The notes: generated by a model from the sequence alone, not told the origin. 64,000 nt of DNA from Ustilaginoidea virens (GCF_000687475.1 NC_057321.1:1116001-1180000), one strand, 5' to 3'; shown: positions 22,217 to 33,859, counted from the stretch's first letter. Numbers and translations: made by a program.

Positions 22217-23941
22217 TCAGCCCTCATCCATCTGCACGTCGGGATCGATCTCGGTGCCCAGGTCCCTGTCCTCGAGAAACCTCCGGCCTGCCAGCTCCGG
22301 GGGCAGGTAGGTCTGGGAGACCCTCCCGTCGCGGTAGTTGGGCGGGTACTTGTAGTCGGCGCCGCATCCCATGTCGCGCATCAGGCGGGTGGGCGCGTTG
22401 CGCAGGTGCAGCGGGATGGGCAGGGCCGCGACGCCGGGCTCGCGCAGGGCCGCGTAGGCGTTGTTGAGCGAGCGGTAGGCGCGGACGCTCTTGGGGGCGC
22501 GGCACAGGGCGATGGCGCAGTGGGCCAGGGGCACGCGGGCCTCGGGCATGCCGATCTGCTGGGCGGCGGTGAAGGCGGCCGTGGCGAGCGGCAGCAGGGA
22601 GTTGTCGGCGAGCCCGACGTCCTCGGAGGCGATGACGACCATGCGCCGGGCCACGAAGAGCGGGTCCTCGCCCGACTGCAGCATCCGCGCGAGGTAGTAC
22701 AGCGCGGCGTCGGCGTCGCCCCCGCGCACCGACTTGTGGAAGGCCGAGATGGAGTCGTAGTGCTGGTCGCCGCCGCGGTCGTAGACGAGCGTCTTGGTCA
22801 GCGCCGCCTTGACGGACTCGCGCGTCGCGCCCGCCCGCGAGGCCAGCGGCAGCGCCAGCTCGAGCAGGTTGAGCGCCGTGCGCGCGTCGCCGTCGCTAAA
22901 GGCCGCCAGGTACGCCAGCATCTCGTCGTCGAGCAGCGGCGCGGGCGGGTGCGCCGGCGCCTCGGCCGCCCGCGCCCGCGCCAGGATGCCCACAACGTCC
23001 CCGGTGCTGAGCGGCTTGAGCGTGAAGGTGCGGCACCTCGACAGCAGCGCGCTGGCCACCTTGAACGAGGGGTTCTCCGTCGTGGCCCCGATCAGGGTGA
23101 TGGTGCCCGCCTCCACCGGCTTCAGGAACACGTCCTGCTGCGCCTTGCTGAAGCGGTGGATCTCGTCGCAGAAGACGACGGTGCGCCTGCCGCTGCGGCC
23201 GAGCTCGTCGGCCGCCTCCTGGAAGAGCCGCCGGCACTCGGCCACCCCGGCGCTCGTCGCGCTCAGCTCGATGAAGCGCCCGCTCACCATGCCGGCTACG
23301 CACCGCGCAATCGTCGTCTTGCCGGTCCCCGACGCGCCCCACAGGATCATGGACGGCACCCGGTCCGACTCGATCAGCGACCGGAGCACCCCGTTCTCGC
23401 CCACCAGGTCCTGGCCGCACACCTGGTCCAGCGTCCTCGGCCGCATCCGCTCCGCCAACGGCACCGACGCCTGCTTCTTGGCCCGCTTGACGGCCAGGCC
23501 GCCGCTCTGCACGCCGTCGGCGCCGGCGCCCTTGTTATCCTCCACGTCCTCCCCGTCCTCGCGGGCGGCGCGCGGGTTCGCGCCCGAGCTGCCGTCGTCC
23601 TTTTCCCCGCCGGGGCCCTCTTCGAAAGACCGCTTCTTTCCGGTCACCGGCGGGAACGACCTGCTGGCCGCGGCCGTCGCCGGGCCCTTGCCGTCGCCGT
23701 GCATCTTTTTCCGAGCAGGGGTGGAAAAGAATGCCGAGGCGCTGCGCTTCGGCTGCTGCTGCGACGATGACGACGACGACGACGAGGACTGCGTCGGCCC
23801 GCCGGCCCGGGCCTGCGACGCCGGCGGCGAAGACAGCCGAGGCTCCTTGTCTAGCGTGAAGAGCGTGCAGCCCGAGTCGATGTGGCTGTTTATTTCGGTC
23901 GGCTTGACGGGCTTGTTGCAGATGGGGCAGTCGACCGCCAT
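22217..23941 (-). CDS. MGS1: AAA+ ATPase Mgs1/WRNIP1
   Basis: Intronless; starting at 23941 (MAVDCPICNKP) it gives 574 residues, and upstream in-frame Met codons are less likely. A UBZ-type ubiquitin-binding zinc finger comes first (CPICNKPVKPTEINSHIDSGC). A disordered Ser-rich linker follows, then the AAA+ core: RPRTLDQVCGQDLVG, Walker A GASGTGKTTIAR (about nt 23307-23340), Walker B VVFCDEIHRF (about 23157-23187), and the sensor region IGATTENPSF. The C-terminal tetramerisation region, ending GCGADYKYPPNYRDG, is characteristic of the RarA/Mgs1/WRNIP1 clade. The family acts at stalled replication forks with PCNA and DNA polymerase delta. The gene is convergent with a GEN1-like nuclease gene. 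Confidence 0.95.
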   Translation of the reverse strand: MAVDCPICNKPVKPTEINSHIDSGCTLFTLDKEPRLSSPPASQARAGGPTQSSSSSSSSSQQQPKRSASAFFSTPARKKMHGDGKGPATAAASRSFPPVTGKKRSFEEGPGGEKDDGSSGANPRAAREDGEDVEDNKGAGADGVQSGGLAVKRAKKQASVPLAERMRPRTLDQVCGQDLVGENGVLRSLIESDRVPSMILWGASGTGKTTIARCVAGMVSGRFIELSATSAGVAECRRLFQEAADELGRSGRRTVVFCDEIHRFSKAQQDVFLKPVEAGTITLIGATTENPSFKVASALLSRCRTFTLKPLSTGDVVGILARARAAEAPAHPPAPLLDDEMLAYLAAFSDGDARTALNLLELALPLASRAGATRESVKAALTKTLVYDRGGDQHYDSISAFHKSVRGGDADAALYYLARMLQSGEDPLFVARRMVVIASEDVGLADNSLLPLATAAFTAAQQIGMPEARVPLAHCAIALCRAPKSVRAYRSLNNAYAALREPGVAALPIPLHLRNAPTRLMRDMGCGADYKYPPNYRDGRVSQTYLPPELAGRRFLEDRDLGTEIDPDVQMDEG

Positions 23942-24859
23942 TGTTCCATGGATGCTGACGAGGGGTCTGCAGCGGGTTTCCGTGGTCATTGAGCTGGCTG
24001 ACTTGAAAGGGCCTGGGGACTTTATGCAAATTCGGGGAGCAAGTTGGCTCGGGAAGCGCGACAGGGGGACGACACTGCGGCTGGCTGGCCGGCGGAAAGG
24101 GGAACTCGTGCCTTTAAAAGTTCTGGTTGGGGGAAGCAAGCAAGCAAGCAAGCAAGCAGGCAAGCAGGCAAGCTGAGCTGGCTCGAATTTCGCGGGTCGC
24201 GCTTCGCGCCTCGCGCTTGCCGGGCGGTCAAGCCCAGCTCGAGTGCCGGCCATGACGCGCTGTGGGCCCCGGCAATCTGCACGCTACGAACACGCCGGGC
24301 TGAGCCGCAGACGCAGCTCCGGTGTGCTCAAACTTTGACGCGCTGCGCTGGCCCCGTTGGCTTGCCATTTACGAAACGCAAAACAAACTCGACGTTTGAA
24401 AATCTCCCGGGCAAACTTTAGCTGCTAGCTGCTAGGGGACCCCGAATGCTCGGTAAACTCTGGCTTATTCGCAGTCATCTTCCTCTACAACGCAACAACA
24501 TCAACGTCGCCCGCCGGAACACGTCGGTTCGTGCGCAAAGACGGCAGGCACTCACTCCATGCTGTCGATGAGATGAAAAGATGCCACTTTATCTCCCAAG
24601 TCAACCGGACCCCCCCTTGGCTCCCTTGTTCCTTTGTCGGCAGCTCCCCTCCTGTCCACGTCCGTCGCATCACTTCAACCGCGCGGGCCCGGATACCAAA
24701 ACCCCTCTTCTCCAGAGCAATCCCAAAACGCCGTGATGCATGCCCAACCCAGTATCCCCACCCGGTGTGTTTTGATGCCGTCTTTGACAGGTGCCAGATG
24801 CCGTGTGCCTAAGTCTTGTCGTATATGTGCCGCGTCCCGCCGAATGCCGATGCCTCCTG
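23942..24859. other. Intergenic region upstream of Mgs1 gene
   Basis: Promoter side of MGS1 and 3' flank of PCF11. It contains a (GCAA)n-like tract at 24136-24173 and otherwise no repeats or genes that I can support. Confidence 0.55.
24136..24173. repeat. AAGC/AGGC tetranucleotide microsatellite
   Basis: About nine AAGC/AGGC units about 200 bp upstream of the MGS1 start. Confidence 0.9.
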
Positions 24860-27233
24860 CTAGACCGACGTCTTCAGTGTTCGAACCTTGACTGATGAAA
24901 TGCTGCTGTCGGCCTTCCTTTTGCCTAGAACGGGCTCTGGAGTCCTTCGAGGGAAGCCCGGGGTGCCCTCGCGGTCCCTTGCTGCCTCGGCATGGCAAGA
25001 GGCGTGAAACGCCCTGTTGCCGACTAGGATCGCGTCAAGCCAAACCCACTCCTGCGCCGTGTCGAGCCACTTGTTCTCAAACTTCTCCTGGCAAATCGGG
25101 CACACGTTGCTGATGCCCCTGGACGGATCGGGTACCGGGATGTACTGCGGTTCGCCTTCATCCTCCGCCGTCTGCTCCCGTCCCTCATCCGGCGGTGCGA
25201 CGTGATCCGAGTCCACAATCTCACGGGAGCGGAGCCATTCCTAAGCGCACGTGTTAGTCACGCTGGCACCTAAAGTGCTTTGCGGATTACCCTTGGCTGA
25301 AGAGAAAGCATCCCAAACGTACCTGATGATCCACGTACCAGCTCCGGTGCGTGCCTCTCTTCTCGGCTTCGGTAGTTCGTTGGTGAACGCGGAAATGCCA
25401 GTCCATGTGAGCCGTTTTCCTCCTTTTCCCCTGCTCGTCAGTCTTGAACCGGCGGCCACACTGTGTGCATGGAGGTCCAAGATTATCATAAAGGGCCGCA
25501 ACAGCATCAGGGCGATGCCTTGGATTTGCATGTCAGCTACGATGACACCACCTCAATGGTTACACTTGTTCTTTCCCTTCTTTTTCTTCTGATTCTTCAA
25601 GGGGGGGCAAGAGGGGGGGGGACACTCACTGCTGCTTCAACGCAGCTTCGTTTATCGAGCCTGTGCTGACGCCACCGAAGCCCTGCTGGCTAACTGCTGC
25701 TGCTTTGGCTGAAGCTAATATGCTGGTGATGTTCGGCGGCAAGATTGGTTGAGGCGTGACGGGAGGAGCGGCCGCTGGCGGTGCCGGTTTCGCTGGCGCA
25801 CTAGACGGGAGCATGCCAGCTTGCCGCAGTTGCTCCAACAAAGCCTTTGGGGTTGAAGACGCCGGTTTGGGCGCTTGCGTCTGCAGAGAAGTCGACGATC
25901 GGACAGATGCGTCCGGTATAGGTGGTGTAGATGTTGCGCTATGCGACGCCGCTGCGTGCCTCGCCATCAACGCTGCCATGGCTCCCGGGCCCAAGAGAGA
26001 GTCGAGGGTAATCTGAGGCTTCGGCTCCGTCGCTGACACTGGGTTTGGGGTTACAGATGCAGAGTGAGGTGGTGGTGGTGCTGGTGGTGGTGCTGGCTGG
26101 CTTAAAGGCGCCATGTATGCTGGAACTGGAGCGAGGAGGGTATGAGATGATGGGGCCTTCCTCGTCACGGCAGCAAGTTCAGTTACTTTGTTCTTGATGA
26201 GCTCAAGCTGATCGGGAGGCAAGCTAGCGCGTTGCACAAGCCCTTGAAGATCGAGCAGAGCTCTTAGTCTGTTTTGAATACTAGCATCATGTGGGTTCTG
26301 AGTGAACTCTGCCTTGGCGGCAACAATCAAATTCTGAATGTCATTACTCAGTGTTTCTACGCTTACTCCAGCCAATGCCCTTGCCCCTATAGACCCATAC
26401 GGTCCAGCAAGAGGTGGTTGGAAGATGGCCGGGGTAGACCCATGCAGTTGAGGGGTTGGAAGGATTCCGGAATACTGTCGCGTCACCAAACGATTAGTCC
26501 AAAGCCCATAGTCAGCTGGTGGGGGGGGAGAGGAGCGACGACGTACCTGTGGTTGTGCGTGATAGGGAACCGGATCACCCGGTCGACCACCGTTGGGGTA
26601 GGCGAACTGCGGAGGATAAGGGCCGGGCGGGCCGTTTGGCCCTCGCGTTCCTGGCGGTGTAGGGGTATCTCTGTGAGGCAACAAGGAGGATCGAGGTCGT
26701 CCAGGGATCGGGCCTTGTTGAGGCATCGTTGCCGCCCTGGCTTTCATGAGGGCATTCTCTATCGGGCGAACCAGTTCGTGGGAAAAGACTGGCCGTGTGT
26801 CCATGGATCCTGGCACGGGATCTTTCCATGTCTTGAGCATTTCTTCCATCTTTCTGCGCACATTACCGTCCACGACGGCATAGGATTCCATAAAGGTTTT
26901 GAACAAGTTCCGGCCAAAATATAGCGTGTACGGTGTTCCGACGTTTTTCACAATGGAATCCAAAACGTAGAGGGACGGTAGCTTTTTGCTTGGGGGTGCC
27001 TGAACAGCAGTTGTTAGCACATGTTCGACAGCTTGGTGGCAATGATGGCGCCGTGATGGAATCAGTGGTACCTTTAGAATATGCTGCTGCAAAACTTCGG
27101 CAATGGCCAGGGCATGTTCCGTGTTCTCGCGCGCAATCACCGTCAAGTTGCTGATTTCAAATCTCATGTTGGAAGAGAGATCTTCGAGAGCATGACGGTA
27201 ATCCTCCGCAACCTCGTCGGCTTCTGACGCCAT
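24860..27233 (-). CDS. PCF11: mRNA 3'-end processing factor Pcf11
   Basis: Five exons (27233-27072, 26999-26547, 26474-25630, 25518-25323, 25240-24860) give 678 residues. Pcf11 is a subunit of cleavage factor IA; it binds the RNA polymerase II C-terminal domain and couples polyadenylation to termination. The CID domain spans about residues 1-135 (ALEDLSSNMRFEISNLTVIA...LYVLDSIVKNVGTPYTLYF). A Pro-rich middle follows. The C-terminal half has two zinc-binding segments flanking a conserved DWHF region: CTQCGRRF...HMDWHFRVHQR and CPICQEKF...FHASCHAEA. Exon 4 has an AAG acceptor, supported by a CTGAC branch site 13 bp upstream and by perfect phase; this is the least certain junction. All other joins have standard sites. 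Confidence 0.93.
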
Positions 27234-28407
27234 TTTTTTTGGGGGGGGGGGGTTTTTTTTCTTTTTGGTTTAAAAGAAAGTTGTCTGGGATATATGTATC
27301 TTTGAATCTTGATTTTTATGAACAACTATGACGACGCATGCCGTGCCAGTCGAAGAAGGGAGTGACTCTGGAACGAGGCACCGATAATTCCAGACCTGAA
27401 CCCCCGAGTCGGCCGCCTTCCCCAAGGCAACCAGTCTGGTTCCTGGGAAGAAAGGGAAGGGTAGACAAGGACCAGAGCGAAGCGCGAAACAAGGAGCAGA
27501 AACGTAGAGCCGGGGACAGTTTGTAATCGGCTATTTTCCCCTCCCCCGAAGCAGCATCCACTCCGTCGACAGCAAGAAATCTCCTCACTCTCCGCTGCGG
27601 CGTTTTCGAATTTCACGGTGTGGCGGCTCAAACTGTCATGCTTAATGGGCTGTCAGGGCCATTTGTCTCCTTTTTTTTCTTTGGAAGAGTTATTGGATAG
27701 TCGACTCCGTAGCTCTAGATAAAGATGTGGTGTATCCAAAGAACAGTGCAGGGCGATGAGTTTTGTATCTGCGCGATCGCGTGGCGGACGGATGAATGGG
27801 GAAGTCTGAGTGCGTGCAATCACAGAAAGACAAGTCTAAGCAGCCATGAGGGTCGTGGATCGCGAACGCTATCCTTGGGATTTTTGACGGAGCAGCCGAT
27901 GTCACTTCAGTACGGTTAGATGGGGGGAGTAATTGTCGAGGGAACTTGAGGTGTTTGCGGAGGCGGCAAGAGAAGACGTTTGGCCAACTACCTACCTACC
28001 TACTCGGTACCGCGGAGGCACGTACGTTGGAATTAGGGAAACGGGCAGGGTCACGTGCTTGGGAGGCTGGGTGGGGCTTGAGTGGAGTCCATGCCACGGC
28101 CTATGAGATTCACTTCCATTACTTGCTTGATTTCGTGCTTGTTCACCTTGCAATTCCTATTCAGAGTGGTGCTAAACACAACCTAAATCGCCCTCCGACG
28201 CAGCAACTGAGAAGATTGAACAAAGGAAACGTGATGGTTTTACAGGGGCATAATGTAAAGCCTTTCAAGTATTTGCGTAGGTATTTTCGTGCTTGCAAGC
28301 CCAACGCTCTATGAGCGATCCTCCCCCTTCCCCCCTCACTCTCCAAGGCGACCCCGTACGCAAGTCTCGGCGGCTCGCCTTGCCCGTCAAGCTCTGAACA
28401 GCAAAGC
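27234..28407. other. Intergenic region upstream of PCF11
   Basis: A poly-G/poly-T stretch (27239-27266) lies directly before the PCF11 start. The rest has a TACCTACC cluster near 27988-28012 and no supportable gene. Confidence 0.6.
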
Positions 28408-29262
28408 TCAGAAGCGATTCATGTCCGCCACTGAATACTCGCTGCTTCGGCGGCTGTTTGCCGGGTGCAAGGCAGTGGGCGGCCGCTGCACGTTCGGGGC
28501 GATTGGGCTTCCTCGATCAACACGGCCAGCGTCGCGCTCAACATCTTGGTGAGCCTGGATAGGTGCGCTAATGATGGGACGGTTGAATGTCTTCTCACCA
28601 GTTCCTTTGCCCTTGCTGAAGAATCCAGACAGCATCTTGCTTCTCTTCTTCTCGTCTCTAAGCTCCTTGAACGAGTTGGACCGTGTGGTCGACGAGTAGT
28701 CTGGCAGAGACTGTCGACGGTTGTTCGCCAGCGTTCCGTTGGCGCGAATGTCGCGCGAGTTGATGCCCTCTTTGGCGTCGCTCCACACGAAAGAGCAGAC
28801 CAGGTTCAGGACGCCAAAGGTGAATCCCAGGATGGCAGATGCGAGCACAAGCTTGGAGAAGTGCGGTCCCAGCTTGTCTGCGTCATTCGCTGGTTTGTTG
28901 AGGTTGCCAAACATGTTGCAACTTAGCAAGACCATGGAGAATCCCAGCCATGCGAGGCCGTAGCTGTCGGACAACATCGGCCAAGCTTCTCTGAAGTATC
29001 GCCGGACAAATCTGACAAGGGGAAACTCGGAGACGATGAGGACGATGGGGAGCAGTGATGTGAAGAAGAGTGACGTGCATTCAAAGACAAAGTATGCACG
29101 CTGCTTGTCCACCTTGACGATGAAAACCCAGTAGGAGGCACACATGGCGGCCAGAGTAATGACGGTAAATACGCGCAATATTTGCAAAACGACCATGCCA
29201 ACACCCTGAATGTACTCGGGCTTGAACATCTTGATCAGCTTAAAGACGATCATCCATGGCAT
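28408..29262 (-). CDS. Fungal four-helix membrane protein with basic cytosolic tail
   Basis: Open frame of 284 residues from 29262. Four hydrophobic segments are visible: VGMVVLQILRVFTVITLAAMC, YFVFECTSLFFTSLLPIVLIV, LAWLGFSMVLLSCNMFG and LVLASAILGFTFGVLNLVCSF. A ~110-residue polar tail follows, with RRQSLPDYSSTTRSNSF and a KKRSK patch; it is Ser-rich and a likely phosphorylation region. The layout resembles an uncharacterised family conserved in sordariomycetes (possibly the DUF7598 group, from memory). An upstream exon is possible because sequence just 5' of the ATG is not clearly a leader. Function unknown. Confidence 0.72.
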   Translation of the reverse strand: MPWMIVFKLIKMFKPEYIQGVGMVVLQILRVFTVITLAAMCASYWVFIVKVDKQRAYFVFECTSLFFTSLLPIVLIVSEFPLVRFVRRYFREAWPMLSDSYGLAWLGFSMVLLSCNMFGNLNKPANDADKLGPHFSKLVLASAILGFTFGVLNLVCSFVWSDAKEGINSRDIRANGTLANNRRQSLPDYSSTTRSNSFKELRDEKKRSKMLSGFFSKGKGTGEKTFNRPIISAPIQAHQDVERDAGRVDRGSPIAPNVQRPPTALHPANSRRSSEYSVADMNRF

Positions 29263-30686
29263 TTCGCTCCAAGGGTGCTGGGGCGCGGTGCTCCTAACGT
29301 GGGATCAGCAAGCGAACATCCACTTGGTGCATTTTAGCATCGACTTTTACCTACCAACGGGGTTGAAAAAGAAAGAAGAAGAAAGAAAAAGAAAAAGAAA
29401 ACTCGAGTTAAATTTGAGCAGCGAGATAGGGTCCTGGTGGTTTGATGGAAACGATTGCCAAGGCGTAGCGAAAATCAACCAGAGATTATAGAAACGGGGA
29501 GAAATGCGAGGAGCCAGCTCCAGCAACGGTGTCTAGAGAGAAGCAGAAGTTTGAAGTGAGAGAAGGGGGAAAGGGAAAAGACGAAGGAAAAGAAGAATCG
29601 CAGGGGTTGCTGGTCAGTATACCATTGTCGACGTAGTTGAATAGGAAAGATGAACAAGTCCAAAAGAGTTTGCGACAGCTGGTGGTGAATGGGTTTTAAC
29701 AACCTCGGGAACAAGTCACTCGTTTACTTGTTTCGACGTTGACAACGCAACGCAACGCAACGCAACGCATGCACATGGCAGCGTGCTTTATCAAAGAACC
29801 GGCAGCATAGCAAACGGGGAGTCTCTCGCACCCGTGTCAGGCCGGGGCCGTGCTCTCGACAGAAGCGCTGGACTGTTCTGCCCAGGCAAATACCACAGCT
29901 GAGCGTCTGTGACACGTCCCGTAATACGACGAGGGAGGGCGAGCAGCGCATGACTTGGGCTGCCGTAGCCCAACCCCCTGGATCGGGGGAGCAAACGACG
30001 TGGACGGCGGCAGAAGAAGCATCATGACCATGACGGACGTACGGCGAGAAGAGGGTGCCTTGTTTCAAAGTGTCGGCGCCCTGGTCATGAGCGGCAAGCA
30101 AGTGCAGCAGAGCAGCAGAAGGGCTTTGTGACGTGCGTGCGTCCAGCCTGTGGTGCCCGCCCCTTGCTAGGTCCGTGGTCCATGGCATGGTCCATGTTCT
30201 ATGTTCCGTCCCGGGCGCGTTCTGTTTTCGAGGGGGATGGAAACAGTGAAGCGGGCGCGGCACGGCGGGTTTCCCAACACCCAATGAATGAATGCGAATG
30301 CGAATGCGTGGCGGGAATGGAGACGGGCTGTGGCCAGACGCGCGAGAAGCAAATCAAGCGAATCTCATGTGTCTGCCGTTCAGTCGAGATCGACTGGCTC
30401 GGAGCGGCTGGTGCGCTGTTTCACAGTCGACAAGAATTCAATGAAGTCCATCGCCGAGGGCGGCTATCAATGGCAGCCGACATGAGCAAGGGGATGGAGG
30501 GGATGGGGCACCTGGAGCTAAGCCCAGAACAGACAAAGGGCGCTACAGCGGCAGGAGTTGGCGGCTGCTGCCAGGCAGGTGCCTGCAGCTGCCTGCTTAT
30601 GATGCAACCGACCAGCGCAAGCGGAAGCGCATGACAAGGGCCCCGAAGCTGTTAGGCTAGGTCAAACCGTCATTTTCTTTTCTTTT

Positions 30687-30729
<43 letters not shown>

Positions 30730-31576
30730 CTCGTGGTCCCCCTTGACTGGGACAAATACACGCCGGCATCAGGCACGTCTGGCACCACATCAGGCTAATA
30801 AGTCTGACGCTCTGGCGCCACCCGACGGCGCCTAGTGAAGACGGCATCATGCCATGCCAGCATGGCTGGTTCTGATCCTGGGCCAGGCCACTTGGTGGAG
30901 ACAACATTGAACCTTTGACAAGACAGCATCACTGTTTTACGCCTCCTGCGTTTGGATGCGAATAGCTGGTCTGCAAAAAGCTTATTCCTGTCCATTGCAT
31001 TCCCGCTTCACCAATGGAGTTCCCAGACTGCCTGTTCACAGAGTCACCGAGTGGCGACCCCCATCACGGCCAGCCAAGTACCTAAGGTATCCGTACCTTG
31101 GTCGTCTCCGTCATGTTGCCACGGTTCCTGTCTTGAACCACTCGTAACAAATCCGTGCATAAAACCATCAGTTGCATCAAATAACAAAAATGAAAATGAA
31201 AATGAAAAAACCTCCCATGCCCACTTGATCCTGCATTTCCTCTCCGGCCACCGCGACATGCCGCCCCGGCGGCTGCGCTTAACCAAGCGCCACGATGATG
31301 GACCAGGTCCGAGACCTCGACACGCGAAGCCCGATTGGCTCGTCCTGGCTGCGCCAACCCTCATCGTCGGCCACCCGCAGCCTCACCTCCCCGCCATCCT
31401 CTCTGCCTTTTATCTCTTTTTTTTTTTTCTTTCTTTTTTTTTTTGCCCCGTCTCCCTCTCTTTTGGCCTTGCGAATTTTTTACCCCCTACTCTCTGCACA
31501 AGCGCTTCTTAACCCCCTCTGGCCGCCGATCCCACGCCTCTCCCCGGCTCCCGACGCAAAGCAGCAAGACAAAAAT
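29263..31576. other. Long intergenic region, no gene supported
   Basis: 2.3 kb between divergent genes. It contains an AACGC repeat (29744-29768), a 38-nt T run (30689-30726), an AAAATG-type repeat (31188-31208) and a T/C-rich leader tract (31411-31445) before the SERF-like start. Several short open frames lack any recognisable feature. Confidence 0.55.
30689..30726. repeat. Poly-T run of 38 nt
   Basis: Uninterrupted T homopolymer after a TTTC-rich stretch. It could be the (rc) tail of a retroposed sequence, but no attached element is visible. Confidence 0.9.
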
Positions 31577-32002
31577 ATGGCTCGAGGCAATCAGCGTGAC
31601 AAGGCTCGCGAGGCCAACCAGAAGAAGCAAGCTGCTGTCGTGCGTAGATTTCCCCTCTGGCAAACTGACTGCAAGGCGGCGACAACGGCCTTCAGGGCTG
31701 CGAGCATGAGGGGCCAAGGACTCGGTCGCTAATGGCTGCACACAGAAAAAGGCAAACAACATGAGCGGCACCGAAATGCAGCGTGCCAAGGAAAGCGCCG
31801 CTGACATTATGCGAGCGAAGCAGGCAGCCGGTACGAAGAGAAGAAGCACCCCTACCGCACGCCCTTTGTTTCTTTCCTGAAAAAAATGCAGTACATGTAG
31901 CCCTCAAGCCAATGTTGGGTGTTGAGCCAACGGCTGACATTTTCATCTCGACAATTAGCTGAAGCCAAGAAAGCCCAGGCTGCTGGTGGTGGCAAAAATT
32001 GA
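31577..32002 (+). CDS. Small SERF-like (4F5) protein
   Basis: Three small exons (31577-31639, 31746-31830, 31959-32002) give 63 residues, each too short to show as a normal ORF. The protein begins MARGNQRDKAREANQKKQAAV, then KKANNMSGTEMQRAKESAADIMRAKQAA, and ends GGGKN. This is the SERF/4F5 pattern: a highly charged, disordered N-terminus with KAREKNQKK and a central MSG-EMQRAKE-ADIMR helix. The family is conserved from yeast to human and modifies aggregation of amyloid-prone proteins; it also binds RNA. All three joins keep phase and have GT-AG ends. High confidence in gene and family. Confidence 0.9.
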
Positions 32003-32666
32003 AATCAGACGACAGCGGCGTAGAAATCTCGACTTGGTCTGCTAGGCCACTGCCACGACATGACACGATACTCATACCTTCGCACTTGTTCACACGGCGT
32101 GCTCAGAATCTGGAGGTAACACATTTGATTAAGGATAGCAATGGCGTAGCCGGGCGTGTGACATTTTTTTTTTCTTTTTGTCTGAAATGGCGCTTCAAAT
32201 CATCTTGCCCTAGGCGTTTAATAAACTAACCATTATCTGCTGTTGGCACTGTTCCTACTCAACACAAGTGCAAGGATCCGCTATTGCCCCAGCAGCAACA
32301 TGAACAGTATTGAAAAGCTTCTTTATCCCTCCAAGACAATGGTTTCCGGGTATTCCAAGAGTATATCAAAAAAAAAAAAAGTAAGGATACAAATAGCTGC
32401 GCACAGAATTTGTAATCTCTGATGTGCAGAGTTCAACTCCGGTTTGCATGTCGCCCAGAATCCATCGAGTTTCCACAAACGAGGAAGCATGGTCAAACAA
32501 AGAGAAATGGCCATTCCATCCCTTTGGCCTACATGCCTTTACGCCTCTAGAATAAAGTTTCAGTCATTTCGTCCATTACATATACAGGCTGCTTCTTGTT
32601 ACGACCGCAACCCGAGTCGGATCCGTCCAGGCAGCCGCTTTTTTTCTTTTCCTGCTTTCAACCCCC
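32003..32666. other. Convergent intergenic region
   Basis: 3' flanks of the SERF-like and cupredoxin genes, with T-rich (32164-32177) and A-rich (32367-32380) tracts. No gene seen. Confidence 0.6.
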
Positions 32667-33859
32667 TCATGACATGGAGTCCATGACTGGCAGGCTGCCT
32701 GATCAGATAGTCAGCAAACCAGGTATGCCAGAAGCATGGCTGGAGGAAAAACACAAAGACTCACCCGCCATCCCTCCACATGCCCCGACGCCCTGCGGTT
32801 GGACTGCAGGGAATGATCCAGCACTGCAGGCGACAACGCACGTGCAGGATCCATCGGCTCCCACAGTTCCTTTACCATAAGTCAGACCGGAACCTCCCTG
32901 TTCGCCATACGGCGTCTGTTGGGGAGCAGGACCTGGAGGAGCCACACTCGACTGGGGACCGGCAACGGAAGTCCCGGAACACCTCTGTCCGCCATCTGGG
33001 GTCTGCTGAGGAGCTTGAACCGGAGGGGCCACGCTTGACTTGCCACCGCTAACGGGGGTGGCGGAACCAGTGCCATTCTGAGCAATGGCCAATTCTCGGA
33101 ACATGGCATGGGTCTTGTCGGCGGTGGGATTGATGGAGAAGACCATCCCTTTACCACAGTGACCTTTTTGGCGGCAATAGAACCCTACACGCGATGTCAG
33201 TCCAGACTCCGGCCTCGGACTCTTTTCTCGTCAGGAAAGGTAGCGAGGGGCATGCTTCTCGTCGACTTACAGAGGGGCTTTGCAGTCATGACCTGCATGG
33301 CGACCTGGGGAGGGGGCGAAACGGTGTTGTTGGGATTGGCGAGAAATCCAGAGTCCATTCCACCAGCCAAAGCCTTGCAAGGGATGTTGAAGGAAGACTG
33401 AGTAACGGTGTGGTTTTGGGCAAAGAACTCAAACACCACGATATCGCCAACAGGGATATTGTTCAGTTCCGATGGTTGAAACGTAAGGACCCCAGGGCCA
33501 CCGACTTTGACGGTATGAGTGGCACATTTGGCAGGCGCAGCAGCAGTGGTACTGGCACCGTACCCGGGCAGGGGAGTGACTGCTCCTCCGGGACCAGCAG
33601 TGACGGTCTTTGTGACCGTCATGGCTTGATTGACAGTCGTGACAGGAGAACCATTCCCAAGGTTTACCCAGATGATGATGACCTCGGAGAGAGCATTCGG
33701 GGAGATTCTGTACCCACTCATTCCTTGAATGGCGACGCTCCGATCATGTAATTCGGTCTCGTCTTGGCGAGGAATAATCCGCGGAGAAAACAAGTTGGCC
33801 ACTCGACCGGCCATTGCCATCCGAGCGGCCACCACAAGCATTGTCGACGAGAGCTTCAT
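32667..33859 (-). CDS. Secreted cupredoxin-fold (extracellular serine-rich type) protein
   Basis: Exons 33859-33271, 33184-32765 and 32698-32667 give 346 residues. The start at 33859 (MKLSSTMLVVAARMAMAG) provides a signal peptide; an in-frame Met lies 11 codons upstream. The plastocyanin-like domain has HTVKVGG...FQPSELNNIPVGDIVVFEFFAQNHTVTQSSFNIPC and closes with WFYCRQKGHCGKGMVFSINP across intron 1. The His, Cys, His and Met residues are in place for a type 1 copper site. The tail holds two copies of a Ser/Pro/Gln repeat (SSVAPP..APQQTP). The third exon is 32 nt and changes the C-terminus to GGMAGSLPVMDSMS, matching related proteins. The role (cell wall or redox) is not established; no GPI signal is clear. 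Confidence 0.82.

Noticed and set aside
22067..24176. 567- and 460-codon plus-strand open frames
   Set aside because: Antisense to MGS1; no domains, composition typical of GC shadow.
25381..25450. Apparent frameshift in the Pcf11 zinc-finger exon
   Set aside because: My first reading miscounted the GGGGAAAA run; the corrected reading is in frame.
30650..30726. Poly-T as the reversed tail of a LINE or SINE
   Set aside because: No adjacent element sequence, Pol III box or target duplication seen.
32403..32450. Possible tRNA B-box (AGTTCAACTCC)
   Set aside because: No matching A-box or cloverleaf stems nearby.
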